Below are positions 1-12,105 of a stretch of 64,000 nt of DNA, one piece after another. The DNA is from Pseudeuparius sepicola. Lineage: Eukaryota; Arthropoda; Insecta; Coleoptera; Anthribidae. Below the pieces are notes generated by a model. The model saw nothing but the letters and a program-made list of their open reading frames with translations. It did not search any database and had not been told where the DNA came from. The position numbers and the translations under genes were made by a program. The DNA lies in NCBI GenBank assembly GCA_963920635.1, contig OY987298.1, forward strand, positions 19,749,647 through 19,813,646, in the 5' to 3' direction. Each line of letters starts with the position of its first letter. The first letter of the stretch is position 1.

Positions 1-162
1 TTTTCTGTATCTTTTGTTATTCAAAATTTACAATTGATAGTCAGAAATTACTTAAGAGAATGTTAGGTTGTCTTGTGCACCCTTAAATTTTTTCAACTGG
101 AATATTAAATAAAATTTGTTGTAACAAACTATAATAGCAAACAAGTCAGTAACAAGCACAAT

Positions 163-397
163 TCAAAAATTTAAAAAATACTCCAGTCGAACAAATTTAA
201 TGGTGCACATACTCTTAAATAATTTCTGACTTTCGCAATTGTTTTCATGGCTAACTAGATTTCGGAAAACCGATCCTAGTGAATAGAAAAATTCCATGTT
301 TTTCATTCCATTCCATTTAAGAGCCCCTGTTCGAAATTTTATTTTCAGTTTTCGTGTTCCCGCAGTATTCCTGGGGCGTCGAGTTTGAATCACCCTG
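163..397. repeat. Terminal fragment of a CAGGG-ended DNA element
   Basis: The segment ends in CACCCTGTA, the right-hand terminus shared by many elements in this window. No matching left end lies upstream, so the element is either truncated or begins before the window. Nothing coding is recognisable. Confidence 0.4.
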
Positions 398-483
398 TAC
401 AGAACGTACATGGTGATTCAACATTTTGACCTATAAAATGGTCAATACAAAGTTTAAGTTGGATTATTCTCTATATGCACCTA

Positions 484-822
484 CAGGGTGTCCCATTTTC
501 GATAATTTTGTGAGGTATCTCAGATATTTCTAGAACTAGGGAGTTGCGGTTTTCAGGACACTGACCTCCTTTTTCATAAAAAGGAAGGCTCATATACAGA
601 ATTTTCTTGCGGCTTCCTTAGTTTTTTAAACACAAGGTGATTTTCAAAATTTGCCGTTTTCAGGCACCCCCCTATATCCGTTATACGCTAACTTGTTGAA
701 ATGGTAAAAATCGACCGTTATAGATTTTTCATGTAGAATTCAGTGGCGTACACGGTTTTTTTCTAGGAGGTAAGAATTTCAAAATATATAAGTTGCAAAA
801 GTATTGAAAATGGGACATCCTG
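484..822. mobile_element. MITE, Tc1/mariner-type, TA target site
   Basis: Terminal inverted repeats CAGGGTGTCCCATTTTC (left) and GAAAATGGGACATCCTG (right) are each bordered by TA, the target duplication of the IS630-Tc1-mariner superfamily. There is no transposase. The ends resemble those of the larger foldback at 50745-51964. Confidence 0.75.
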
Positions 823-973
823 TACAATGTTTGTCATTGTTACACCACTTTCAAACATAAAATAAAACACAGGCGCCCACCTGAAATTTTGAACACGGGC
901 CTACTCTTCCGTAGTTACGCCACTGGTCGTCCTATACAGTATGGTCAGTGTGCAACATATGGGGCTTTTTTTA

Positions 974-1815
974 TTAATTGCACAACCAAAATACAGACAT
1001 TGCCGAAAGTTGATGCATGTTCAGTAATCATATTAGGTGCGCTTAGAATGGTTGCGAGTTAAAGAGCATACAGGGTAGGTCAAAAAATATAAAAATTGTA
1101 CAAGAGTAAAGTACTCTTATTTCAAAAAATTCGGCAAAAGGTTATTAAGAAAAGTGGTTTCGAATTAAAAGCTATGCCTAAATACCAAAACATAGCCTAA
1201 GAAAAAAAAATTTTTCGTCAATTAATTTTCACAATTTCTTAATAAACATTTAAAATAAGTATTTTAATATACACATTATCATTACTAATGTTTTACCTTG
1301 TTCAGAAGAATTTTTGGGAAATTTTAAAGATTTGTTTAATATCGTTGCAACAAACATGAAGTTTGTGATTCCCTAAACAATTAAAAATCTAAGTTAATTT
1401 TACAAATATTGTTGAATTTGAACAAAGTTATGCAAAATTGATTGAATTTTGATTGATTTACGAAATTGTTTAGGAATATTAAAATATTTTTTTAGGGAAT
1501 TATTAATATTTAAAAAATAATGATAATTTTTTCTTAGGAGGCCATGTTTTGGTATTTAGCGTTTATAAGTCTATGGTATTTAGGCATAACTTTTAATTCT
1601 AAACTTGATTTCTTAACTTTTCTTAATTCTTAACTTTTCTTAAAAACATTTTACTAAATTTTCTGAAATAAGGGTACTTTACTCTTGTAAAATTTTTATA
1701 TTTTTTGACCTACCCTGTATGCTGTTTGACTTGCAACCATTCCAAGTGCGCCTAATATGATTATCGAACATGCACCAACTTTCGGGAATATTTGTATTTT
1801 CGTTGTGCAATTAAA
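974..1815. mobile_element. Two-layer foldback element
   Basis: An inner inverted repeat at 1071-1717 starts CAGGGTAGGTC and ends GACCTACCCTG with TA on each side; its arms are about 80-100 bp. Outside it, the sequences at about 974-1068 and 1720-1815 are again inverted copies of each other (both contain an AATATGATTA/TAATCATATT block). So the palindrome continues past the apparent terminal repeats. No coding remnant is seen. Confidence 0.7.
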
Positions 1816-2094
1816 CTGTATAATAGAATTGAACTCAAAGGATGAGAACCAGACAGAGGGAGGGAGGACGCGCTTCGACCTTTGTTCCACTGCGCATCCA
1901 ATTTCTTGGCAAACCAAGTGGAAGCCATATTGCAAGAGCATATTGCCAAGCTAAATTTTTAAATTCGTAACTCGGAATGTCATTGGTAGGTTTTCCCGCT
2001 ATTTTAAAATCTGATCAATAGCAGTGCAGCTATATTCTTAGATTGGTAACATCTTGGAATTAGGTCAAATCCAGTGGCGTGTAATAGGGTCATC

Positions 2095-2330
2095 CACTGG
2101 CGCACCCAGGGGGGAACCAGGGGGCCTTGCCCCCCCCCCCAGACCTCTCATATTTTAAAAAATTCTCGAGGGTGGTATCGTAGATGTACTATCCTCTGTG
2201 CGACTCTCGGCAATTATTTTCCCAATCCGAGACCTGGCCTGGAAATTTCTTTTAATCATAAAATATTTTGTATGCAATACGTCAAACTTTTTAAGTTCCC
2301 CCCCAATCATATTCTCTAGGTGCGCCACTG
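2095..2330. mobile_element. hAT-type MITE with 8-bp target duplication
   Basis: Ends are CACTGGCGCACCCAGG on the left and CTAGGTGCGCCACTG on the right, matching the CAGTGGCG-type hAT terminus with one change on the left. Flanks are GGGTCATC and GGGTCAAC, an 8-bp duplication with one mismatch. A run of C lies just inside the left end. Non-coding, 236 bp. Confidence 0.8.
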
Positions 2331-2470
2331 GGGTCAACTCAGGATGATAAAGATTGTCGAAATCCTGTTTTTCCAGTTACCACGTGATGGCATCAAAAAT
2401 TGTGGTTAGCGGTTGGAATTAATGTAAAAAATTTACGTGGATGTCAAACAAGATAGTTTGTTCCAACCAC

Positions 2471-2790
2471 TTTCTAAATGAAGATTTTCTATTACCCTGC
2501 AGTAAGCCTTTTAAAAACCTATTTTGCTGATGAACTCTCGGTTGAACCAGTTGCTGGTTCATCTGGAATACGAGTATGCTCCTCGTCAGCGATACTCCGG
2601 CCACCATTACCAAGGCCAGTCCAAGCGAGAACCCTAAACCAAAAAGAAAGAAGTCCATTCGACGAATGCCAATTGAACAAGTAAACATCAGAATTGCGAA
2701 CTTAGTCAGCAGGTATAAAAGTATCGTAAATGGACAGAAATATTTAGGTAACAGCTCAATTGCGATAGACCTACAGCTATCAACATGAAT
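2471..2790 (-). other. Possible host exon or non-repetitive segment
   Basis: This stretch is less AT-rich than its surroundings and is open in several frames on both strands. One minus-strand frame reads as a strongly hydrophobic segment (MDFFLFGLGFSLGLALVMVA) followed by a glutamine-rich stretch, as in a membrane protein. A second minus frame ends in an acidic, serine-rich tail. A GGTAAT sequence near 2495 could be a splice donor, but no convincing acceptor is seen. No family is recognised. Confidence 0.18.
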
Positions 2791-3060
2791 GTCTGTTTGT
2801 GAAGTACGTATTTCTATTGCTGCCTATTTTGTCGTCATTTTTTTAACAAGGCAGATAAAATAAGGAATCATTCGGAAAGCAACATTTCTCAAGATATATT
2901 TTTTAATTATTATTCTTAGTAGTGGTAGGTATAAAACAATCGCGCACGCTGCTGGAGATTTGAAACATTATTTTTATTACTTATTACCTGCATTTCAGTC
3001 AGAATATGTTTTGCTTGTTTTGAATAATGTTTTATGCGTGTTTATATTTTTATTTTTATA

Positions 3061-3270
3061 CACTCGGGTGCAAAAAACCGGGCCACCTAATATTTTTTCA
3101 AAATCGGTTGTATTTTTTTTTTCAGTATAAACCTGATTTTTAATTGACATAAAGGACTTCCTATTCTTGTTTTAATAAACAATAACATAAATAAAGGAAA
3201 ATATATTGTTGTTCATTTAAAACGAAGATACGAAAATAAATAGGTGGCCCGATTTTTTTGCACCTGAATG
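3061..3270. mobile_element. MITE, TA target site
   Basis: Left end CACTCGGGTGCAAAAAACC and right end TTTTTTTGCACCTGAATG are imperfect inverted repeats continuing through a GGGCCACCTA/TAGGTGGCCC block, with TA on both sides. 210 bp, non-coding. Confidence 0.75.
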
Positions 3271-3351
3271 TATATTTTTATATTTATATCTGGCCGATCC
3301 AAGAGACTTTACGTTGAAATAGTAAAAATAAATGTTAATGCCATTTATACA

Positions 3352-4180
3352 CATACAGCAAGGTGTCCCAGGATAAGTGAAATAAGAGGTGTAAAAGACC
3401 AAAAATTTTTTAGTTCCAATTTGGCCATTTGACCTCCAACTTTTGTATTTACATTTTTTATCTAAAATCAGAAACAACGAGAACGAAGCTAGCTGGATTA
3501 GGATAAATCGCCAAAATTTCGTTTTTTTTATGAGGATCTCGGAAACTAGCGGAGATAGAAGGAAGGTTAAATGGGAAAAGAAATGCCGTTTTGTGGGCCC
3601 AATTTAACGCGCCTTGTGGATTTTTGAAATACATCATAGCTTACTAGATATTTTGAAATTAAATTAAATTAAAATGTTTTGCAGATGAATTGTACGTTCA
3701 AAATTAAGAAAAAATGCCTAATGGATATTGAGTAAAACATCACTGGTTTTCCTGAAATATGGATTTCAAAATTTTGTCGAGTTCAATTCGTTCCATTTTG
3801 AAAGTGAAATTTTTTGATTCATAATTTTATTTTTCGAATTTTTGAGTTAACAGGAGTTTTGGGGCACATTTTGCCTATTTCAAAGCAAACGGTTGATTTT
3901 ATCGTAATGAGACCACAGTACCCTTTTGTTGCAAGATAAAAAGATGCACTAAAATGATGAACCTGCGAAAGATAACCTCAAAAAAGTTATGAGTAGAAAA
4001 CCCATTGTGCTACCCCGCTCCTCCGCCTCTGATCGATGGGAATAAATTGTTTTAACACAAAATTGTTGCACTTCATCTACTAAAGAACTGCACCAAGTTT
4101 CATTTAAATTGCATAACTTCTGTAGAAGTTATTGCGATAAAGATGTTTCTCAAACTATACATTATTATCACCCTGTCCTG
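3352..4180. repeat. Degenerate copy of a dispersed CAGGG-ended repeat
   Basis: The part around 3420-3700 closely resembles 46890-47290 (shared blocks include GAAGGAAGGTTAAATGGG and GGATCTCGGAAACTAGC), and more distantly the ends of 12795-14647 and 39918-40406. A degenerate CACCCTGT end lies near 4170. No coding capacity. Confidence 0.5.
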
Positions 4181-4317
4181 TACGTTTCTTATCATGCATT
4201 TTCGGAGCCGTGTTTATAGGAAGTTACTCTGTGAAAGAAAATAAGAGGATTTTGCAGTTGGGCAATCTCATAATATTTTTACTACAACAGAAACAGAGTC
4301 GTGATAAAAAATTTTAC

Positions 4318-5560
4318 ATGCTAGATCTACTTTTAAGTGTATACAAATCGATAAAAAATGCATTTTGTGAGATATTTTCAAAAACCTTTTTTTTTTGTTC
4401 GAAAGGTCTTCAAAAAACGCTTCTTTTGACGTTTTTACTTTTGTCAAAATGCAAATCCAGGGACGGCTACGATTTTTTTTATACCCCGATTTTCACAAAA
4501 AGCATTTAGCGATTTTTTTATTTAAAATCTGACTCAACAGCGTTAATCAGGACACCCCAAAACCTCAATATACTAAATTTGAACAAAAAACGTAGAGGGT
4601 GTTCGGTTCTATACCGTGTTAAAGTTGAGCAAAATAGGAATTTTAAAGACATCTGGCGAGCCAAGTGTGCCATGGAATCCATTCAAAACAGTTTCATGGT
4701 CAACAGGACCACTCAAAATGTTGGTGTGAAAAGATGTACTACAGAAATATACAGGGTATTTTTCTCTGAGCCATCTCAAAATTCTGAATTTTTATTAAAC
4801 TTTATACTGATCAGGAGTGCTCTGGAATCATTGAAAAAATATTAATAAACACAAAAGTAATTTATTTCTTTACAAAATGCCAACCAACAAATAAAAACAA
4901 TTTAAATTATTGGGCCTTTCTCAACAAAGTCACTGTCTAAGATGATACATTTTGTGTGAGTTTCCTGTTGTAACACACCAGCCACCTTAACTGATATGGA
5001 CTTACTGACTGGCAGGCTTCTGTATTTTTTAGATTTAGTTCGTTTATAGTATGTGGATATACTCGATTTTTGAGCCGTATAAAGTCACAAAAAATTCAGT
5101 AATTTGAGATGGCACAGATAAGAGCACTCTGTATATTTCGTATTGGACCTTTGCACACCAACACCTTGAGTGGTCCTGTTGACCATTCAACTGTTTTGAG
5201 GGGATTCCATGGCACACTTGACTAGGCAGATGCCTTTAAAATTCCTATTTTGCTCAACTTTGACACCCTGCATAATGGAACTCCTTGTATATTTTTTATT
5301 CGAATTTGGTATGCAAGGGTTTTGTGATGTTCTGATTAACGCTGTGGGGTCAGATTTTAAATAAAAAAATCGCTAAAAGGTTTTCGCGAAAATCGGGGGT
5401 ATAAAAAAATCGCAGCCGGCCCTGGATTTGCATTTTGAAAATGGTAGGAAGGTCAAAAGAAGCGGTTTTTGAAGGCCTTTCAAACAAAAAAAGGTTTGTG
5501 AAAATATTACACAAAATACATTTTTTATCGATTTGTATACACTAAAAAGTAGACACCCTG
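4318..5560. mobile_element. Long-armed foldback element
   Basis: About 470 bp on the left (4320-4800) is repeated as a reverse complement on the right (5090-5560), around a roughly 290-bp centre. The right end is a clean AGACACCCTG followed by TA; the left end is degraded. Partial copies occur at 37541-38500 and 62285-62640. No transposase remnant is recognisable. Confidence 0.75.
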
Positions 5561-5561
5561 T

Positions 5562-6266
5562 ATGTGTGAACACAATGCGTGGCAAATATTAGAACGCAAG
5601 GTGGTTCCCTTAATCATTTTTTCGCAGAAGAGTAGCCATTTCAATTTTGAAGGCAATCAAAGAAAATCTTCCAAACGTTCAAAGCCCTCGCAGGAAAAAC
5701 AAACTTTGCTTGATGTAGTTTTTATTTCTGACCGGGATATTATAAGCTTATATCGTCATAGTTACGCTATCAATAAAGAGGGTCATAACTCCCTTGGGAC
5801 ATTATAGATTCTATAATTCCCTCTACCTTTCACAAGTAAAAATAAAATAAAAAATGCTAATATACATATATGTGTATAATATATTTATGAAATGAAAACT
5901 GAACATCGGTAATTAAGGCCCTTATAATATAAACATTTTTTCCGTTTTAAAAATGAACAATATTTTATTGAAATCGGTCAGAAATAAAATTATCTATGTA
6001 CCACGGGAATTAATGGGCCTTAATAACCTCAGGCAATTGCTGTCCCTCGGGCCGGAGGCCCTCGGGACGCAAACTTTGCCATCGGTAATTAAGGCCCTTA
6101 TAATTCCCTTGATACATAAATAACTATTACGTCCCCTTCTCACATTTTTAAAATTTTGGTATAATAAATGCATTTATTCCGGAAACTTAAAGATTTTTTT
6201 GTTACATATTGTTGTACGTTAAACTAGCTTTTCCCACAAAAAAAATTTGTTATTATGTTGTTTCAG
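5562..6266. other. AT-rich stretch upstream of the PARP exon, presumed intron
   Basis: A block beginning CATCGGTAATTAAGGCCCTT occurs twice in direct orientation, near 5903 and 6082. A short GC-rich palindrome (CCTCGGGCCGGAGGCCCTCG) lies near 6050. The stretch ends in the pyrimidine-rich splice acceptor TGTTGTTTCAG that precedes the PARP exon. No upstream PARP exon is recognised. Confidence 0.45.
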
Positions 6267-6600
6267 GTACTTCCACGGCACGCGCTCTTCCAACGTCGCG
6301 TCCATTTGCAAGACAAACTTCAACTGGCGCCTGAGGGGCACCAGCGTCGGCCACCTCTTCGGCCAAGGCGTCTCCTTTTCGCCGAGCTCCAACTACGCCA
6401 GCTTCTACCCGAGGAACTGCTACGAAACTACCAGGGCCATGATCCTGGCGGACGTCCTGGTAGGAAAGGCGTGCACTGGCAACAAGTGCATGGTGGTCCC
6501 CCCAGACGGATACGACACGTCGACCAAGCCGGATGGCCAGGTGGTCGTCAAGTATGACGACAACGAGTTTTATCCAGCTTATATCATATATTATTCGTAA
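6267..6600 (+). CDS. 3'-terminal exon of a PARP-family ADP-ribosyltransferase
   Basis: The exon starts after TTGTTTCAG and runs open for about 110 codons to TAA at 6598-6600; its first base completes a codon begun upstream. It reads YFHGTRSSNVASICKTNFNW, then FGQGVSFSPSSNYASFYP, and ends FYPAYIIYYS. This is the C-terminal PARP catalytic fold, closest in style to the PARP7/11/12 mono-ADP-ribosyltransferase group (established family knowledge), which transfers ADP-ribose from NAD+ to proteins. The triad histidine is present (HGT). Where PARP1 has GIYF, this protein has GVSF (Ser for Tyr), and the position of the PARP1 glutamate appears to be Val (GQVVV), so full activity is uncertain. The exon is much richer in GC than its surroundings, as expected for a conserved host gene. 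Upstream exons and a canonical AATAAA signal were not found in the window. Confidence 0.9.
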
Positions 6601-7349
6601 ATAACATTCTGCCATTTTGTTTTTATTTTATGCTGGATGTCGCATTTTAATTGAAACAGCTAGGTATCTCGAGAAATAGCCAAAGAACGTGATATGTTAT
6701 GTTTTATTTTGGATTTCAATTCAACCACAACTTTTGTTTCTAAAAGTTTTTAAGCTTATATAAAGAGAACGCTTTTCTGACTCGGACATACAAACAGGCT
6801 AGAGTTCAAGAGTAGTTACTTACAAAAATTATGTCCACTCAGTGCGATATACAACTTTTATTTGAAACGTTTTTTTAGTGACGCTATTTTATCGAGATAT
6901 TTGGCTATTTTTACACACGTGCCAAGAAAACGTAAAACCCTACATAGTCCAGTCAAGAAGTGGTTTGTAGACAGACTTTTGCGCGCAATTTTTCGGAGTT
7001 CGGAATGTTTGGAGATTCTGAATCTGCGAGGGGAGCTAACTCCAGGAGTTCCCAAAATGTGTCTCTGTTTTTTTGTTTTTGGCTTATATCTCGAAACCAA
7101 TATTATATACAAAATTAAGTCTGACAGGATTTGACACCAAATAGTGTATATTCATTGTTTTCCTGCCCTCAGCCGTTTTCGAGTTACCCCTTGAAAAGTT
7201 TTACTTTTTCAAAAGTAACTTTCAAACCAGGCGCCAGTCTTTTAGAGACCTAATGTCTCGTACCTTCTAAAGCATTATATTTATCGCAACAGTGCTCAGA
7301 AACCGAGTTGCAGAAGACAAAATTATCTTCAAATCGGCCTATTACGCCA
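6601..7349. other. 3' flank of the PARP exon and left arm of a degenerate foldback
   Basis: The 3' UTR should begin here; no AATAAA or ATTAAA is evident in the first 200 bp. From about 6950 to 7105 the sequence is an imperfect reverse complement of about 8228-8400 (both contain CAGAGACACATTTTGGGA or its complement). This forms an outer foldback around the element at 7360-7897. Confidence 0.45.
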
Positions 7350-7359
7350 AAAGATTATA

Positions 7360-7897
7360 CAGGGTCCGGCACTGAAACTTTTTTTAAGGTAAAAAATAGT
7401 ATATAAGTATTGTATATTTTATTATTATTTTTTTATTATTATTAAGCAATAACATGGGAAGTTTGAAATTAAGATGTCTTAAAAAGAATATTTGACAAGT
7501 TTCTACCGTTGCTGTCGACGCATTGTTGTAGCCGATTTCTGAAAAAAATCGCATGGGGCTAAATCTAAAACTTTCCAGGTCGACTTGTCTCCAACAGGGG
7601 TGACATAAAGTCCATAACAACCGTCCTGCAACTGATGTGGAAGAATTGAAAAACAATATTCGTCACGAATAGCCAATATACCGGTTGCAATGCTCGAAAG
7701 AGTCCATCAACTTCAGAAATCGGCTACAACAATGCATGGACAGCAACGGTAGACACTTGTCAAATATTCTTTTTAAGACATATTAATTTCAAACTTCCCA
7801 TGTTATTGCTTAATAATAATAATAATAAAAATAAAATGTACAATTTATACTTTTATTTTTTACCTTTAAAAAAAGAAAGTTTCAGTGCCGGACCCTG
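7360..7897. mobile_element. Foldback Tc1/mariner-type element
   Basis: Ends CAGGGTCCGGCACTGAAAC and GTTTCAGTGCCGGACCCTG (the latter after an A-rich stretch), flanked by TA. Inverted arms of roughly 150 bp continue through an AATAATAA microsatellite and the sequence TAACATGGGAAGTTTGAAAT. Both arms contain related 3'-end sequence, and transposase C-terminal remnants lie between them. Confidence 0.8.
7638..7778 (+). pseudogene. C-terminal remnant of a mariner-type transposase
   Basis: Joining frames by eye shows EELKNNIRHE, then ANIPVAMLERVHQ, then RLQQCMDSNGRHLSNILF. This is the familiar C-terminal tail of insect Tc1/mariner transposases, where a helix is followed by LxxCIxxNGxHL. There are at least two frame changes and a stop, so it is not functional. 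The catalytic D residues are absent. Confidence 0.75.
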
Positions 7898-8419
7898 TAT
7901 CTATATTTGCAAGATTCGTAACAATATATTTTCTTATTTTCGACTACCTTCCAGTTTCCGTAGTGTGATCAATTTAGTGGCCTTCAGTTCCTCACAACAT
8001 CCATTTAAGTAGCTTATTCTCATGCCACTATGGCGGAAAAGTGTGTTATAATATTTGATCAGCACATTGACGATTCTCGTGATGATGTACTACGGTGTCT
8101 GAGAAGGGAATACCGTCACTTATTAGAAAAGACAGCAAAAACTACACCAAAGACAATCATATTTTGAAGTTGAAGTCATCGTCAATAATTAGTATTGTAT
8201 ACAGAAGGCAGTTTGTCTTTCAAACTTTCAATCTGAAAATAAATTTAATATATAGATATAGGCGAAAAACCAAAAACAGAGACACATTTTGGGAAACCGT
8301 AGAGTTAGCTCCCCTCGCAGACCCGAGGACGTTTGGTATATTCATCTCCAAACCAAACACAGCCAAATAGTCAAAAAAAGAGCGTACAAAAATCTGCCTA
8401 CAACCAATTTGTGAGCATT

Positions 8420-9640
8420 CGTTGACTGAATTAACACACTTGTTTTGAACTAAATCAAAAAATATTACAAAAACCTGTGAGGAATAAACTCATGGCTAAA
8501 TCATGGGACTACTGCAATATTTGGAATATTTGGAAAAATATTTATATCTCGTTTCGAAAGATTTCGATCACTGGAAATTACTTAAAAAATACCCAAAAAT
8601 CAAAATAAGTAAAAACACGGTACATGGGTCTTCTGGCATACCATTGAGTAAAAGAGTATTATATACCTAGCTTTCGATTCTAAATAACTTTCCATTACAT
8701 TTTCTGATTGCGTTAAAAACAAATAATTTTTAGCCCTTATGCTAGTTTGCGTTTTTTGGAATTAAAAACTTTAGAATGATTTTTATTTCTAAAAGTAAGA
8801 CTATATTGTGAGTTTTTAATTTTATCTGTTATTATGTTATTGCATGGTATTATACCCCTATTGCCTATTATTAAAGATCTAACATATACCTACAACCAGA
8901 TCTTTGTTATTTGTATTTTTGTTATTTGGAAAATATATAATCAGTTTCAATATTTGAAATTTCCATGGGGTGACACAAAAAAAGTTCTACCTATTATAAG
9001 TATAACTTTTAATATGTTTATTAAGGAATGTAAAATCGAAATGGAAATGCTGTATGAGACATATACAGCCTGTATATGTCTAAAATACAAATACAAATTT
9101 CGCCGTATTGTTAACGTAATCTGCAAGAAAACAATAATCGTTTCTTAAATTCTTATGATCACTAGGGGGAAAATATGCTATCCTGATAAGCTCAAAAAAT
9201 ATTAAAGTTTGGGCAAAATAGTTATTTATGTGCCAAGGCGTAAAGTGGCTGTTTTCCTCCCGTCTAGATAACGGCGAAAACACGTGTTGCAAACATCATT
9301 TTTTGTACGACGGGTATTCTAAATCTAAAAGATTTAGCACCACAATCAAATTTGGTACTACCGGATCAAAAAACTTTCTTATGAATTATAAATAGTAGGT
9401 ATACATACGTATTACTATAGAAGAATCTACTGTAGGTTCTTCTATGGAATTACGTAGATACTGTAATGGAGTAACTCGATATCCCCAGGCCGTAATGAAA
9501 CTTCCGCCGAGGTTAGGTAAAATTATCGATCTTTTAAAATATTCGTGAAAAAAGTCGTTAATTATTATTTTTCTTGAAAATGAGTTTCTCAATCACAGCA
9601 TCATTGATGTAAAGTTTATTTGTAAAGCACTACCATTCAC
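8420..9640. other. AT-rich intergenic DNA, nothing recognised
   Basis: No terminal repeats, coding remnants or RNA genes were recognised. Short open frames here show no protein-like composition. Confidence 0.4.
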
Positions 9641-9642
9641 AC

Positions 9643-10841
9643 TAGGCCAGTAAATAAAGGCATAATAATTGAAACATTTAACATTAAATCTAACATTGTT
9701 AAAAAAGTGTTAAAAATGCAAAAACCTAAACTATGAATTTCTCGCCGAACAAAATTTTAACATTGTTCCAATTTTGACATAACTTTCCTTTTAATATTTA
9801 AGATCTACAGCCGATTTTGCAGCGATTTGGAAATATGGCAACATGGTTAATTGTGGTAAAATAACATTTTGCTGTCTAAACTACGTCTAACATCATATTT
9901 CGTTAGAAAATAGAAAAAAGCACGATGCCATCAACCCAGAAAGTTGCAAATTTGCACAGACATCTGAGGTGACTTTGGCGAGTTTACTGTGATTTTGCAG
10001 GGATGTTAAAATTTTGTTCGCAAAGTTAGATAAAAAATGTTATTTTACAGCAATTAACCAGGTTGCCATTTTTCCAAATCGCTGCAACTTCGGCTTCAGA
10101 TCTTAAATATTAAAAGAAAGGCTATGTTAAAATTGCGACAATATTAAAATTTTGTCCGTCGTGAAATTCATAGATTTTGCTTTTCCAATTTCAGCAATGC
10201 TGCCAACCTCTGATCAAGTTGAGACCAACCGAGTTTTCCATGCAATTTGCAAAAATGTTAAATTTTTGCAAATTGCAAAAAAATGTTAAAATTTTGCAAA
10301 AAAAGTGAATTTACCTATCTGCCAAAGTCGTAGTTTGTTGCAAATTTAACAACATATCTAAGATAGGAAAATGGTAATTTGCAACCAAAATTTACCCATG
10401 TTAGAATTTTGTCGAACCTCATAAAACATTATTTCGACAAAAATTAGAAGAAAGCATCAACCCAGAAAGTTGCAAATTTGCACAGGCATCTAAGGTGACT
10501 TCGATTTGTGTACTGTGATTTTGCAGCAATGTTAAAATTTTGTTACCAAAGTTAGATCAAAAAATGTTATTTCACCACAATTAACATGTTGCCATATTTA
10601 CAAATCGCTGCAAAATCGGTTTAAATATTAAAAGTAAGGTTATGCCAAAATTGCAACAATGTTAAAATTTTGTTCGGCGAGAAATTCATAGTTTTAATTT
10701 TTTTGCATTTTTAACAATGGTGCTAACCTTTGATCAAGTTGCAAAATTGCATATTTTCGATTTGGTTGATACTTTTTCATACCCCAAAGTTTTAAAAATG
10801 TCAGACTTAATTTGAATTCATTTTCCTTATTTACTGGCCTA
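9643..10841. mobile_element. Element with repeated internal modules
   Basis: Terminal inverted repeats are TAGGCCAGTAAATAA on the left and TTATTTACTGGCCTA on the right. Inside, a block starting CATCAACCCAGAAAGTTGCA occurs at 9929 and again at 10455 in direct orientation, and a block containing AATTTCTCGCCGAACAAAAT occurs near 9740 and in reverse near 10670. CAC lies directly outside both ends and may be a 3-bp target duplication. No transposase is visible. Confidence 0.6.
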
Positions 10842-11098
10842 CACTATCACTCGGGTGCGCGAAAGGCGTTTTGCACACGAATTGCATACAAAATTATTTT
10901 TTACTACTAACCTGAGAAATCACCATTATTTACCCCATTCCTCTAATGAGAAGTAAATTTTCTATATGACATTTAAAAATTAGTTACATTTTATCAGCTT
11001 GACAACATTTTATCAGCTTGACAACTGAACTCAAATATAATCAAATATGTAAAATATGGCAATATTTCAACGTTAGTAGTAAAAAAAAATTCTATATA

Positions 11099-11209
11099 CA
11101 CTTCGGTTGAGAAGGCCATTATTTACCTCGCATATTAAATCCTTCGGCGCTACGCGCCTCTGGATATAAAAATGCTCGATAAATAATGGCTCACTTCTCA
11201 ACTTAAGTG
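11099..11209. mobile_element. Short MITE, TA target site
   Basis: Inverted arms start CACTTCGGTTGAGAAG and end CTTCTCAACTTAAGTG, with TA on both sides. The loop holds a small GC-rich hairpin (GGCGCTACGCGCC). 111 bp. Confidence 0.7.
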
Positions 11210-11340
11210 TATAATATACTATTAATCGAACTGAAATCGTTCTAAACTACGCGGCTAAAACATAATTATTTTTACCCTGGCAGTGTTCTATGAGTTGATG
11301 ACGTCTCTTCTTAAACATTTTGTTCATGATTATAAAAAAA

Positions 11341-11581
11341 GTATTTTAACAGTTGTTTGAAGTTTGTAGACAAGGTAGATTTGCGTAAAAATCTGTGGTC
11401 GGACTTCCATTTCCATTGTCTTGATTTATTTCTAAACACGACGTTTCGATCAGTACAAATCTCTGATCGTTTTCGAGAAAAACATTTTTCACTCGAAATC
11501 GGAAACGATCAGAGATTTGTACTGTTCGAAACGTCGTGGAATGGAAGTCCGACCACAGATTTTTACTCAGTATTTTAACAG
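11341..11581. mobile_element. Hairpin element flanked by a 14-bp direct repeat
   Basis: Arms containing AAAAATCTGTGGTCGGACTT and its reverse complement, then CAGTACAAATCTCTGATCGT and its complement, make a long imperfect hairpin at about 11385-11565. GTATTTTAACAGTT occurs immediately before (11341-11354) and after it. A direct repeat this long is unusual for the DNA transposon families seen here. Confidence 0.6.
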
Positions 11582-12105
11582 TTTATCCCTCGGTTTATCC
11601 TCTTCAGAGAGACACCCCCAAGAAGTGAGTCATGGCGACGAAATGCATATTGTTAAAATTGCATCATCGTACCAGAAAGAAAAAACGGAATAATAGAAAA
11701 AACAGATCAAAAGATAACTATCCAGCACCAACACCGCTAACTAAAGAGCTGTCAATCAAGCAGTATTGTAGGTATAACTAGTAATTAGTATCTTTGCAAA
11801 AAAAAACAGAATATATTACAATAAATATGTACCTTCGCAGAACAGGTGCGTTGTATATGCAATCTATAGGTACTAGACAGGTGTGTTTCGCCAGAAAAAA
11901 CTTTGATGAGGGCTTGGTAAAAAATACAAAACATAAATAATTATTGATTTCAATGCATACATACCTAATTCCGATAACTTTGCCTAACTCAAACAAGTTG
12001 CTAGATAAAAATTATAAATTATACCCCATACCATGCAACACAAAATCAACTTTCCACAATCTATAAATCTACTATCAACGATACCAAAAGGTATAAAATT
12101 CTAGG

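Noticed and set aside
748..926. CAGTGGCGTACACGG ... GTAGTTACGCCACTG as a hAT MITE
   Set aside because: The two ends resemble hAT termini, but the flanks (GTAGAATT and GTCGTCCT) do not match and the left end lies inside another MITE. Support is insufficient.
6253..6615. Long open frames in the other frames of the PARP exon
   Set aside because: They are shadows of the GC-rich PARP coding exon; only the + frame reading HGTRSSN has family similarity.
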